NCBI RefSeq assembly: GCF_900178525.1
Contig: NZ_FXDJ01000007.1
Location: 1-64,000, forward strand
From: Massilibacteroides vaginae
GTDB taxonomy: Bacteria > Bacteroidota > Bacteroidia > Bacteroidales > Tannerellaceae
Direction of reading: 5' to 3'
DNA: 64,000 bases
The number at the start of each line of letters is the position of its first letter. Position 1 is the first letter of the stretch. Shown piece by piece: positions 36,428 to 44,933 of this stretch. A program made the translations under genes and the position numbers. The notes beneath the pieces were generated by a model. It did no database searches. It saw nothing but the letters and a program-made list of their open reading frames with translations, and was not told where the DNA came from.

Positions 36428-36442
36428 AATTGAAGGATAGGC

Positions 36443-36479
36443 AAAAAAAGAGACGCAAAATTTTGAGGGCACTGAAAAA
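36443..36479 (+). repeat. IS1182 left inverted repeat
   Basis: A7, then GAGACGCAAAATTTTGAGGG, C, A, CTGAAAAA. It pairs with the right repeat at 38224-38260 with 36 of 37 bases matching. Confidence 0.92.
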
Positions 36480-36509
36480 GTCCTGTCCCTAGGATTCGTA
36501 TTTTGATTT

Positions 36510-36555
36510 ATCAGCACATATCCAAAAATCGCTTTGGATATGTGCTGATTTTTTT
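36510..36555 (+). terminator. Hairpin terminator near the IS left end
   Basis: ATCAGCACATATCCAAA (36510-36526) pairs perfectly with TTTGGATATGTGCTGAT (36533-36549), followed by T6. It would block outside transcription from reading into the transposase. Confidence 0.85.
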
Positions 36556-36584
36556 GCATCTTTATAGGTAGAAATCAATTCGAT

Positions 36585-38042
36585 ATGCTACCCATTCAAC
36601 AGACCATACAGTTTAGCAATTACTCAAGTTTATATGATCTGATAGTTCCTGTCGACAATCTATTACGCCGTATTAACGATCTGATCGACTTTTCTTTCAT
36701 CCACAAGGAACTTTTGGACAAGTACTGTCTTGACAATGGACGAAGGGCTGAGAGCCCTGTACGTATGTTCAAATACCTTCTGCTCAAAACCATCTTTGAT
36801 ATTTCAGATGTAGACGTAGTGGAGCGTTCGCGCTATGATATGTCCTTTAAGTATTTTCTTGGTTTGGCACCAGAAGAGACCGAACTGATTAATCCCAGTT
36901 CCTTGTGTAAATTCCGCAAACTCCGGCTCAAGGACAAAGATCTGTTGAGCCTTCTTATCGGAAAGACCGTTTCCATAGCAATTGAAAAAGGCATTATTAA
37001 ATCAAAAAGCCTTATAGTTGATGCCACCCACACGGGTTCTCGCAGTAATCCTTACTCTCCCGTTGAGGTTTTAAGACTCCGTTCAAAGCAACTTCGAAAG
37101 AGCCTTTATGATACTGATGAGTCCATAAAAGACAATCTACCTGATAAAAATGAGGATGACAATTTGGAACATGAGCTTGATTACACCAAGGCTTTGCTTG
37201 ACGCCGTATCGGCAGATATAACATTGATTAATGTTCCCAAAATCAAGGAGCGCCTTAATATGCTCAAAGAAACTCTTTCGGATATAGAAGATCACTACGT
37301 TACCTCCAAGGACGAAGACGCACGGGTGGGACACAAAAGCGAAGACAGTTCGTTTTTCGGCTACAAGACTCACATAGGCATGAGCGATGAGCGCATAATT
37401 ACAGCTGCCATAGTTACTTCAGGAGAAAAGGGCGATGGCCCTCAATTGCCTGAACTCATTGAGCAAAGCCGCAATAATGGTATGGAAGTGGAAACCGTCA
37501 TTGGTGATGCAGCCTATTCGGGAAAGGACAATATTAAACTCTCTGATGATGACGAAAATGGATTTGAACTAGTGGCCCGGCTTAATCCAGCTATAAGTCA
37601 GGGATTTCGTAAAGAAGAAGATAAGTTTGAGTATAATAAGGATGCGAGAATGTTCATCTGTCCAGCAGGTCATATGGCAGTGCGTCGTGCTCGACAAGGA
37701 AAGAAGAATCAGTCAACAAATCAGGTTATGACATACTATTTCGATGTTAATAAATGTCGAACATGTTCACGCAGAGAGGGATGTTGCAAAGAAGGAGCAA
37801 AAACAAAATCCTATTCAGTAACCATAAAATCCGACGAGCATCGGCGACAGTTAGCCTTTCAAGGTACAGAAGAGTTCAAGACAAAATCCCGTACAAGATA
37901 CAAGATTGAAGCGAAAAATGCGGAGCTAAAGAATGTCTTCGGATATGATAGGGCTTTGTCATACGGAATCTCTTGTATGCAATTGCAAGGGGCCATGGTT
38001 ATCTTTGCCGCAAATATCAAGAGAATCCTAAAATTAATCTAA
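36585..38042 (+). CDS. IS1182-family DDE transposase
   Basis: A 485-residue transposase. The DDE catalytic residues are visible as LIVDATHTGS (first Asp), VIGDAAYSGKDN (second Asp) and EAKNAELKNVFGYDRA (Glu). A Cys-rich zinc-binding region (CPAGH..., CRTCSRREGCC) lies between the last two, and an N-terminal helix-turn-helix region (about 50-130) binds the ends. It moves the element by cut-and-paste. The frame is intact, so the IS may be active. Confidence 0.95.
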   Translation: MLPIQQTIQFSNYSSLYDLIVPVDNLLRRINDLIDFSFIHKELLDKYCLDNGRRAESPVRMFKYLLLKTIFDISDVDVVERSRYDMSFKYFLGLAPEETELINPSSLCKFRKLRLKDKDLLSLLIGKTVSIAIEKGIIKSKSLIVDATHTGSRSNPYSPVEVLRLRSKQLRKSLYDTDESIKDNLPDKNEDDNLEHELDYTKALLDAVSADITLINVPKIKERLNMLKETLSDIEDHYVTSKDEDARVGHKSEDSSFFGYKTHIGMSDERIITAAIVTSGEKGDGPQLPELIEQSRNNGMEVETVIGDAAYSGKDNIKLSDDDENGFELVARLNPAISQGFRKEEDKFEYNKDARMFICPAGHMAVRRARQGKKNQSTNQVMTYYFDVNKCRTCSRREGCCKEGAKTKSYSVTIKSDEHRRQLAFQGTEEFKTKSRTRYKIEAKNAELKNVFGYDRALSYGISCMQLQGAMVIFAANIKRILKLI

Positions 38043-38143
38043 GTGAGGGGCTATTTTGCTGCAATTGATCAAAAAAAGAGCTCGGCTAAAACAGATGAGC
38101 GGTTCTAACGACCGTTTCAATAGGATTCTTCACTAAAAATAGA

Positions 38144-38187
38144 AAAGTCGCTAAATCCGAAATCCGGATTTAGCGACTTTGATTTTT
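38144..38187. terminator. Hairpin terminator after the transposase
   Basis: AAAGTCGCTAAATCCG (38144-38159) pairs perfectly with CGGATTTAGCGACTTT (38165-38180), then GATTTTTTG. Confidence 0.88.
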
Positions 38188-38223
38188 TGCTCACTCAAGG
38201 GGGAATGCTGAAAATATAGATGG

Positions 38224-38260
38224 TTTTTCAGCGCCCTCAAAATTTTGCGTCTCTTTTTTT
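38224..38260 (-). repeat. IS1182 right inverted repeat
   Basis: Reverse complement of the left repeat with a single difference; ends in a T7 tract next to the DUF1080 stop codon. Confidence 0.92.
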
Positions 38261-38262
38261 TA

Positions 38263-38910
38263 TTACAGCTGCGTCAGCACTACATTTCTGAACAGAATGT
38301 CTTTGCCTTCACTTTGCAGACCGATATGTCCAGTCTTGATTTTGTTTGTACCTGTGTTCTGATATACACCATTGACGAAGACTGTTATTACTCCGTCTTT
38401 GACATAAATCGTTGCTTTATTCCACTCCCCTGCAGGCTTTTCGCTTGAAGGATTTGTTCTTTCCACAACAGGGAAAGCAGGACGTTCTGTTCCCGGACGT
38501 TGATGAAACTCTACCAGATCAGACCCGCCGAGCAAAACAAAGTCGCCGGCTTTTCCTGCGGCCAACTGACATTCAATGCCATTCGGGAAAGGGTTCTTTG
38601 TTTCTTCAATCAGCAGAAAGATGCCACTATTCGTTGCTTCTCCTTCCCAACGCCATTCTACATTCAACTTATAGTTGCCGTATTTTTCCTTCGTATACAT
38701 ATAGCCGAAAGGTTGCCCCTTAATGTGGATCATTCCATCACGCACGGAATAAACCTGATCAGCAGGAACTGAATTTTTATCTACAATAAAATCCCAGTTA
38801 GAAAGATCTTTGCCATTGAATAGTTTCACTGTTTTTTGAGCTTGTGCAGATGTTGCCCCTACAAAAATGGAGGCAGCCATCAGTAAAGCGGAAAAAAGTT
38901 TTCTTCTCAT
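38263..38910 (-). CDS. DUF1080 family exported protein
   Basis: A 215-residue protein with a signal peptide (MRRKLFSALLMAASIFVGATSAQA would be cut after AQA) and a concanavalin-like DUF1080 fold: TVKLFNGKDLSNW, YKLNVEWRWEGEATNSGIF, EFHQRPG, WNKATIYVKDGVITVFVNG and GHIGLQSEG. This family is linked to 3-keto-disaccharide hydrolysis or carbohydrate binding in the periplasm. The IS right end lies 2 bases beyond its stop, so any native terminator has been displaced. Confidence 0.88.
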   Translation of the reverse strand: MRRKLFSALLMAASIFVGATSAQAQKTVKLFNGKDLSNWDFIVDKNSVPADQVYSVRDGMIHIKGQPFGYMYTKEKYGNYKLNVEWRWEGEATNSGIFLLIEETKNPFPNGIECQLAAGKAGDFVLLGGSDLVEFHQRPGTERPAFPVVERTNPSSEKPAGEWNKATIYVKDGVITVFVNGVYQNTGTNKIKTGHIGLQSEGKDILFRNVVLTQL

Positions 38911-38930
38911 GATAGTTTAATTTTATGTTA

Positions 38931-40619
38931 TTAGTCAACAATTAATTTGCGGTAACGAACACGTTTAGGCTCTTCATAGCCCGACTGTTTTCTCTTATAC
39001 TCTTCGTAGTCGGAATAGCTTCCTTCGTAGTAAACAACTTCCGAGTTTCCTTCAAACGAAAGAATATGCGTACAAATACGGTCAAGGAACCAACGGTCGT
39101 GCGAAATAACAACAGCGCAACCGGCAAAGTTTTCCAAACCTTCTTCCAAAGCACGAAGTGTATTTACGTCGATGTCATTCGTAGGCTCATCGAGCAACAA
39201 TACGTTGGCTTCCGCTTTTAGTGTAATCGCTAAATGCAAACGATTTCTCTCTCCTCCGGACAAGATGCCGCAAAGTTTTTCCTGATCAGCACCGGCGAAG
39301 TTAAATTTGGAAAGATAAGCTCTTGCATTAATTTCCTTTCCTCCTACACGGATAAACTCATTACCGCCCGACACTACCTGGTAAACAGTCTTTTTCGGAT
39401 CAATATCTTTATGTGTTTGATCAGCATAACCCAAAGCAACAGTTTCTCCTACTTCGAAAGTTCCTTTATCAACACTCTCCATTCCCATGATCATTTTGAA
39501 CAGGGTAGTCTTACCCGCACCGTTCGGCCCTATTACACCCACGATCCCGTTTGGAGGAAGCATGAAGTTGAGGTTGTCAAATAACAGTTTTTCGCCAAAA
39601 GCCTTTGCTACACTTTGAGCTTCGATTACTTTATTACCCAGACGAGGACCGTTAGGTATAAATATCTCCAGTTTTGATTCACGCTCTGTTGCGTCTTCAT
39701 TCAATAGCTTTTCATACGAATTCAATCGGGCCTTACCCTTGGCTTGTCTGGCTTTAGGAGCCATATTAATCCATTCCAACTCCCGTTCCAACGTTTTACG
39801 ACGCTTACTGGCTTGTTTCTCTTCCTGAGCCATACGCTTTGTCTTCTGATCCAGCCAGGAGGAATAATTTCCTTTCCAGGGAATACCTTCACCACGATCC
39901 AGTTCAAGAATCCAACCGGCTACATGATCAAGGAAATAACGGTCGTGCGTAATACAGATCACCGTACCTTCGTATTGTTGTAAATGCTGTTCGAGCCAAT
40001 CAATTGATTCCGCATCTAAGTGGTTGGTCGGCTCATCGAGAAGCAACACATCCGGTTGTTGAAGCAAAAGGCGGCATAAAGCCACACGACGGCGTTCGCC
40101 ACCAGATAACGTATCAACTGTCTGATCTTCGGGAGGACAACGAAGGGCATCCATCGCTCTTTCTAAACGACTATCCAGATTCCATGCATCTGTCGCGTCG
40201 ATCTTATCTTGCAATTCTGCCTGACGGGCAATCAGCGCATCCATTTTATCCGGATCATCAAGCACTTCCGGATCGCCGAACTTCTCGTTCACTTCTTCAT
40301 ATTCCCGAAGTACATCAACTGTTTCCTGCACACCTTCCTGTACGATTTCTTTTACAGTTTTGCCTGACTGTAACTGAGGATCCTGCTCCAGATAACCTAC
40401 CGAATAACCGGGTGAAAAGACCACATCCCCCTGATATTCTTTCTCGATACCAGCGATAATTTTAAGCAAGGTAGATTTACCCGAGCCGTTCAAACCGATA
40501 ATCCCGATTTTAGCTCCATAAAAGAAAGACAGGTAGATGTTCTTTAAAACTTGTTTTTGAGGAGGAAATGTTTTTGACACCCCCACCATTGAAAAGATAA
40601 CTTTCTTATCGTCCGACAT
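38931..40619 (-). CDS. ettA: ABC-F protein, EttA-type translation factor
   Basis: A 562-residue cytosolic protein with two ABC domains: Walker A GLNGSGKST and GPNGAGKTT; signatures LSGGERRRVAL and LSGGERNRLHL; Walker B VLLLDEPTNHLD and VLLLDEPTNDID. The Arg/Lys-rich linker between them holds the tRNA-interaction motif. EttA binds the ribosomal E site and gates the first elongation step according to ATP/ADP. No membrane domain is present, as expected. A TATCTTTG box (40666-40659) on the minus strand likely starts it; DUF1080 follows by 20 bases. Confidence 0.93.
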   Translation of the reverse strand: MSDDKKVIFSMVGVSKTFPPQKQVLKNIYLSFFYGAKIGIIGLNGSGKSTLLKIIAGIEKEYQGDVVFSPGYSVGYLEQDPQLQSGKTVKEIVQEGVQETVDVLREYEEVNEKFGDPEVLDDPDKMDALIARQAELQDKIDATDAWNLDSRLERAMDALRCPPEDQTVDTLSGGERRRVALCRLLLQQPDVLLLDEPTNHLDAESIDWLEQHLQQYEGTVICITHDRYFLDHVAGWILELDRGEGIPWKGNYSSWLDQKTKRMAQEEKQASKRRKTLERELEWINMAPKARQAKGKARLNSYEKLLNEDATERESKLEIFIPNGPRLGNKVIEAQSVAKAFGEKLLFDNLNFMLPPNGIVGVIGPNGAGKTTLFKMIMGMESVDKGTFEVGETVALGYADQTHKDIDPKKTVYQVVSGGNEFIRVGGKEINARAYLSKFNFAGADQEKLCGILSGGERNRLHLAITLKAEANVLLLDEPTNDIDVNTLRALEEGLENFAGCAVVISHDRWFLDRICTHILSFEGNSEVVYYEGSYSDYEEYKRKQSGYEEPKRVRYRKLIVD

Positions 40620-40658
40620 AAATAATTAGAAGTATAAATTGTAAATTACGTTTGCGAA

Positions 40659-40666
40659 CAAAGATA
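40659..40666 (-). promoter_or_regulatory. -7 box of ettA
   Basis: TATCTTTG on the minus strand, exact TAnnTTTG, about 40 nt before the start. Confidence 0.45.
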
Positions 40667-40730
40667 GTAAAGATAAGTAATCAGTAAAAGCTTTAAAGAG
40701 TGAGTAATATACTTTTTAAATACATCGAAC

Positions 40731-42245
40731 TTAAAATGGAACTTCGTTACTGCTACCTTGATTCAGGAAGTCCTCTCCAACAGGAGGTATCGGTTGCATA
40801 GCTCCACCGTTATTGATTGAGGAAGAGAACTCTCGTATTTGCACATCTTCTTCCACATTCATAAACTTAGCGAACTCACCTTTAAATCGAAGTCTTACAT
40901 CACCTGTCGCACCATTACGGTGCTTGGATATAATAATTTCAGCAAGACCGATAAGCGAGTTTCCTCGTTCATCTTCTGTAATTTTATAATACTCCGGACG
41001 GTGGATAAAGCAAACCATATCGGCATCCTGCTCGATAGCTCCGGACTCACGTAAGTCGGCCAATTGCGGACGCTTTCCTTCTACTCCCTGGCGACTTTCC
41101 ACTCCACGATTCAACTGGGAAAGCGCGATGATCGGAATATTCAGTTCTTTCGCAAGCCCTTTTAATGAACGGGAAATAGTACTCACCTCCTGCTCACGAC
41201 TACCAAAGCTCATACCGCTTGCATTCATCAGCTGAAGGTAGTCAATAATAAGGCATTTAACATGATGCTCACGCACCAGACGACGAGCTTTAGTTCTCAG
41301 TTCAAACACCGAAAGACTTGGCGTATCGTCTACAAAGATAGGCGCGTCATAAAGTTCTTTGATCTTAAAGTCGAGCTGCTCCCACTCATAGCTTTCTAAG
41401 CGTCCGCTTTTAATCTTCTCACCCGGAATCTCGCAAACGTTTACAATCAGACGATTCACCAACTGAACGTTACTCATTTCAAGCGAGAACAATGCAACAG
41501 GAATATTATGATTTACCGCCATGTTTTTCGCCATAGATAATACAAACGCCGTTTTACCCATTGCCGGACGAGCAGCGATAATCACAAGATCAGAATTCTG
41601 CCAACCGGAAGTTATTTTATCCAGCGCCTCGAATCCGGTACGTAAACCGCTCAGCCCCTCTTTCTGATTAGCTGCCTTCTGGAGTAACTCCATCGCATCC
41701 TTAATTACAGGATTGATTTGGGTCACATCTTTCTTTACGTTCCGTTGAGAAATTTCAAACAGTTTTCCTTCCGCCTCCTGCATCAGGTCTTCCACGTCAA
41801 TTGTTTCGTCGAAAGCTTTACCCTGTACATTGGCTGTAAAAGTAATCAGTTCGCGTGCTAAATACTTCTGCGCTATAATACGGGCGTGATATTCAATATG
41901 CGCACTACTGGCTACCTTTCCGGTTAGCTGTGATATATAAAAAGGCCCGCCGATTAAATCAAGTTCGCCTCGTTTTCTTAATTGCTCGATAACGGTAAGC
42001 ATATCTACCGGACGTTGACTGATCGCCAAATCAACAATCGCACCATAAATCATTTCGTGCGATTTTTCATAAAAACATTCCGGTTTCAGGATTTCACTGA
42101 CAATAGAATAAGCGTCTTTTTCAAGCATCAGTGCACCCAACACAGCTTCTTCCAATTCCGGCGCCTGAGGCTGCAATCGCCCCATTTCAGGTACAACCAC
42201 AGGTGTTTGTCTCGATTTTCCAGTATTTTTTCTTGCTTCTGCCAT
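40731..42245 (-). CDS. dnaB: Replicative DNA helicase
   Basis: A 504-residue protein. The N-terminal DnaB domain (about 20-130: LEEAVLGALMLEKDAYSIVSEIL) precedes a RecA-like helicase with Walker A ARPAMGKTAF, Walker B CLIIDYLQLM, and QLNRGVESRQ. It unwinds DNA at the replication fork as a hexamer. No intein is present. It is divergent from mnmE with a shared 75-bp promoter region. Confidence 0.95.
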   Translation of the reverse strand: MAEARKNTGKSRQTPVVVPEMGRLQPQAPELEEAVLGALMLEKDAYSIVSEILKPECFYEKSHEMIYGAIVDLAISQRPVDMLTVIEQLRKRGELDLIGGPFYISQLTGKVASSAHIEYHARIIAQKYLARELITFTANVQGKAFDETIDVEDLMQEAEGKLFEISQRNVKKDVTQINPVIKDAMELLQKAANQKEGLSGLRTGFEALDKITSGWQNSDLVIIAARPAMGKTAFVLSMAKNMAVNHNIPVALFSLEMSNVQLVNRLIVNVCEIPGEKIKSGRLESYEWEQLDFKIKELYDAPIFVDDTPSLSVFELRTKARRLVREHHVKCLIIDYLQLMNASGMSFGSREQEVSTISRSLKGLAKELNIPIIALSQLNRGVESRQGVEGKRPQLADLRESGAIEQDADMVCFIHRPEYYKITEDERGNSLIGLAEIIISKHRNGATGDVRLRFKGEFAKFMNVEEDVQIREFSSSINNGGAMQPIPPVGEDFLNQGSSNEVPF

Positions 42246-42269
42246 CTGTTCGTAATCATTTTAGGACTT

Positions 42270-42298
42270 CAAATGTAGTACTTTTATTCGTACCTTTG
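42270..42298. promoter_or_regulatory. Divergent dnaB/mnmE promoter boxes
   Basis: Plus strand TACCTTTG (42291-42298) for mnmE; minus strand TACATTTG (42277-42270) for dnaB. Both match TAnnTTTG and lie within 30-50 nt of the start codons. Confidence 0.5.
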
Positions 42299-42320
42299 CA
42301 TATAAAAACTGCTTAGCAAT

Positions 42321-43715
42321 ATGATTAGTCAGGATACCATTTGTGCTATTTCAACTGCTCCGGGTACCGGCGGAGTAGCCGTGATCCGTGTGTCAGGGTA
42401 TGATGCCCTTTCTATCTGCAACCACATTTTCCGTCCGAAGAAAGCGGGTAATGATCTCCTTTCGCAAAAGGCGTATACATTAAAATATGGAAGTATTTTA
42501 AACGGAGAAGAGGTAGTAGACGAGGTTTTAATCGCCGTTTACCTTGGTCCAAATTCCTTCACCGGAGAAAACACCGTAGAAATAAACTGTCATGGTTCTA
42601 TTTATATCCAGCAAAAGATTCTTCAATTACTAATAGAAAACGGTTGTAGAACGGCCCTACCCGGAGAATTTACACAACGCGCCTTCCTCAATGGAAAAAT
42701 GGACCTGAGCCAAGCCGAAGCAGTAGCCGATCTGATTGCCTCCACATCTGCGGGAATGCACAAACTGGCTTTAAATCAAATGCGGGGAGATTTCAGCAAT
42801 CAATTAATGAAACTACGCGAACAGCTACTAAACTTTACTTCATTAATCGAACTTGAATTAGATTTCAGCGAAGAAGATGTGGAGTTTGCCGACCGTTCGC
42901 ATTTAAAAACGTTAGCTACCGAAATAGAATCACTAATCAGTAAATTAGCAGACTCTTTCAGTGTTGGAAACGCAATCAAAAATGGCATTCCTGTGGCCAT
43001 TATCGGTGAAACAAACGCCGGAAAATCCACGATACTGAACCAACTGGTGGGAGAAGAAAAAGCCATTGTTTCCGATATCCACGGCACAACACGCGATGTT
43101 ATTGAAGATACAATAACTATAAACGGTATTCTTTTCCGCTTCATCGATACCGCCGGAATTCGGGAAACAAACGACACAATCGAAAGCTTAGGCATTGAGC
43201 GTTCATTCCGGAAAATGGAAAAAGCGACAATAATCCTTTGGGTAATCGACTCAACCTCACCAACTACACATACTGAAGATTTATCCAAAACAATCTTACC
43301 AAAGACAGAAGGCAAAAAACTGATTATCCTTTTCAATAAAACAGATAAACTAACACCCGAAGAATTAAAAAACAAAGAAGAGTTATTTAAAGAACAAACC
43401 TCTCCCCGACTCTATATATCCGCTAAATCCGAAAAAGACATCGAGGCTCTAAGACAAGAACTGATTCAAACAGCCAACTTGCCCGACCAATCAAAAAACG
43501 ACATTATAGTAACAAACATTCGTCACTACGAAGCCCTATCCCATGCCCGTACCGCCATCCATCGTGTCCGCGAAGACCTGGAAGCCAATATTTCCGGCGA
43601 TTTCCTCAGCCAAGACATTAGAGAATGCATGCACTATTTAGGCGAAATAACCGGACAAATAAGCAACGACGAAGTACTCGCCAATATATTTTCAAAGTTT
43701 TGTATCGGGAAGTAA
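42321..43715 (+). CDS. mnmE: tRNA modification GTPase MnmE
   Basis: A 464-residue protein. Tetrahydrofolate-binding N-terminal domain (1-120), helical domain, and a GTPase domain inserted at about 220-380 with GETNAGKST, DIHGTTRDV, FIDTAGIRET and NKTD. The C-terminus FCIGK keeps the functional Cys. With MnmG it modifies the wobble U34 of several tRNAs. Its last codons (TGTATCGGGAAGTAA) lie at the integration junction of the island; the reading frame stays complete. mnmE/trmE 3' ends are known targets of integrating elements such as SGI1. Confidence 0.95.
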   Translation: MISQDTICAISTAPGTGGVAVIRVSGYDALSICNHIFRPKKAGNDLLSQKAYTLKYGSILNGEEVVDEVLIAVYLGPNSFTGENTVEINCHGSIYIQQKILQLLIENGCRTALPGEFTQRAFLNGKMDLSQAEAVADLIASTSAGMHKLALNQMRGDFSNQLMKLREQLLNFTSLIELELDFSEEDVEFADRSHLKTLATEIESLISKLADSFSVGNAIKNGIPVAIIGETNAGKSTILNQLVGEEKAIVSDIHGTTRDVIEDTITINGILFRFIDTAGIRETNDTIESLGIERSFRKMEKATIILWVIDSTSPTTHTEDLSKTILPKTEGKKLIILFNKTDKLTPEELKNKEELFKEQTSPRLYISAKSEKDIEALRQELIQTANLPDQSKNDIIVTNIRHYEALSHARTAIHRVREDLEANISGDFLSQDIRECMHYLGEITGQISNDEVLANIFSKFCIGK

Positions 43716-43739
43716 TAACTAATCGTTATTAATCGAAAA
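43701..43739 (+). other. attL candidate of the island, at mnmE 3' end
   Basis: TGTATCGG (43701-43708) and TATTAATCGAAAA (43727-43739), 18 nt apart, recur in the same order at 61033-61040 and 61066-61078. The left copy lies over the mnmE stop codon. Confidence 0.6.
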
Positions 43740-43756
43740 TAATTATCAAACATCAC

Positions 43757-43785
43757 AAAGTCACTATTTTATAGTGGCTTTTCTT
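43757..43785 (+). terminator. Hairpin terminator just inside the island
   Basis: AAAGTCACTA and TAGTGGCTTT pair (one T-G wobble), then TTCTTTT. It would separate mnmE transcription from the island. Confidence 0.7.
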
Positions 43786-43880
43786 TTGCCATGTTCTATC
43801 TTTGCTTATCAATAATGATGGTTGTTTTGATAAATTTTGACGCATTCTTGTACCGAATAGTTAAAATCCAGAATCAACGC

Positions 43881-43911
43881 ATTGTTTTAACACCAAGATT
43901 ATATACATTTG
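43881..43911 (+). promoter_or_regulatory. Promoter of the island HTH-integrase genes
   Basis: ATTG (43881-43884), 19 nt, TACATTTG (43904-43911), 61 nt before the HTH gene start: a good Bacteroidota promoter. Confidence 0.6.
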
Positions 43912-43972
43912 CAATACTATGCAACATCGTGATACATGAAGCAACAAAAAATAGGCGAAATAAGAAAATAAA

Positions 43973-44932
43973 ATGTCTGTAAAAAGAGAAATAATTAAGT
44001 TGTGTGAGCATTGTGGTAATACTTTTACTGCACAAAGAACAACGACTCGATTTTGCTCGCACCTGTGTAATTCTAGATCTTACAAACAACGTAAGAAAGA
44101 AGAGTTGAACACTCCTACAACTTCGAATAGAAGTTTTAAAATGGTAGGTATTAATTATTCTGCCATGCAAGAGATGGAACGCTTGAGTGCAGAGTATAAA
44201 AAAATAGAACATAAGGAATTTCTATCAGTTATAGAAACAGCTTTTCTACTTAGTGTGGAACGCACTACTATTTATAGGTATTTGAAAAGAGGAAGATTGA
44301 AAGCTGTACAGATGGATGGTAAAACTTTTATTCGCCGTTCCGATATTGATGCCATGTTTGATAATGCTCAAGAGTATCAATCAAAAGCTAAACCAAGTGT
44401 GGAGCAGAAACCTTTGACAGAGTTCTACACAATAGAAGAAATAAAAGAGAAGTATAATGTCAAAGAATCTTGGCTGTACAAAATTATTCGAGAGAATGAA
44501 ATTCCTAAAACATTGATAAGAGGCAAGTCTTATATCAGCAAATCACACATTGACAAATATTTTGAGAAAACTGGTTATAATGAACATCAAGATATTGAGG
44601 AATGGTATTCGGTAGAAGATATTATGCAAAAATATGGATTGACGACAAACGCAATTTACAGTTTTGTTTCCGAAAATCAGATTCCCAAGAAACGAGATGG
44701 ACGCAAAACTTTCTACGCTAAGCATGACTTTGAGGTTGCTAAAGGTTACGCTAAACCAGTGCAAGAGGAATATTATTCAGTGCAAGAAGCGATGCAAAAG
44801 TTCGACATTACTCGTGATGCTCTCTATCATTATATCAAATATCACAACATAACCAAAATGAAAGAAGGTCGATATATAAAGATATCAAAAACAGAATTAG
44901 ACAATTTGTTCAACCCTCAAATAACACAATAA
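43973..44932 (+). CDS. Zinc-ribbon protein with four tandem excisionase-like HTH units
   Basis: A 319-residue protein. The N-terminus has Cys11, Cys14, Cys28 and Cys32 (CEHC...FCSHLC), a likely zinc site. Four HTH_17-type units follow at about 82-129, 150-197, 210-255 and 266-313, each with a Y/F-x-S/T-V/I opening, an aromatic 'L/IYRYL-like' recognition helix and a K/R-rich wing ending before 'D/E-(I/L)-D'. Such units normally occur singly in Xis/MerR-like proteins. It precedes the integrase by one base, so it probably controls excision or binds multiple sites at the element ends. Function is inferred. Confidence 0.75.
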   Translation: MSVKREIIKLCEHCGNTFTAQRTTTRFCSHLCNSRSYKQRKKEELNTPTTSNRSFKMVGINYSAMQEMERLSAEYKKIEHKEFLSVIETAFLLSVERTTIYRYLKRGRLKAVQMDGKTFIRRSDIDAMFDNAQEYQSKAKPSVEQKPLTEFYTIEEIKEKYNVKESWLYKIIRENEIPKTLIRGKSYISKSHIDKYFEKTGYNEHQDIEEWYSVEDIMQKYGLTTNAIYSFVSENQIPKKRDGRKTFYAKHDFEVAKGYAKPVQEEYYSVQEAMQKFDITRDALYHYIKYHNITKMKEGRYIKISKTELDNLFNPQITQ

Positions 44933-44933
44933 T

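Larger units (their letters stand above)
36443..38260. mobile_element. Complete IS1182-family insertion sequence
   Basis: An 1818-bp element bounded by 37-bp inverted repeats (36443-36479 and 38224-38260), identical but for one base; the core is GAGACGCAAAATTTTGAGGG. It carries one intact transposase gene (36585-38042) flanked by two strong hairpins. No target duplication is visible. It lies between xth and the DUF1080 gene, its right edge 2 bases from the DUF1080 stop codon. Confidence 0.92.

Noticed and set aside
43791-43982. 63-residue open frame between mnmE and the HTH gene
   Set aside because: It overlaps a good promoter and the start of the HTH gene, and its hydrophobic sequence resembles no known protein.
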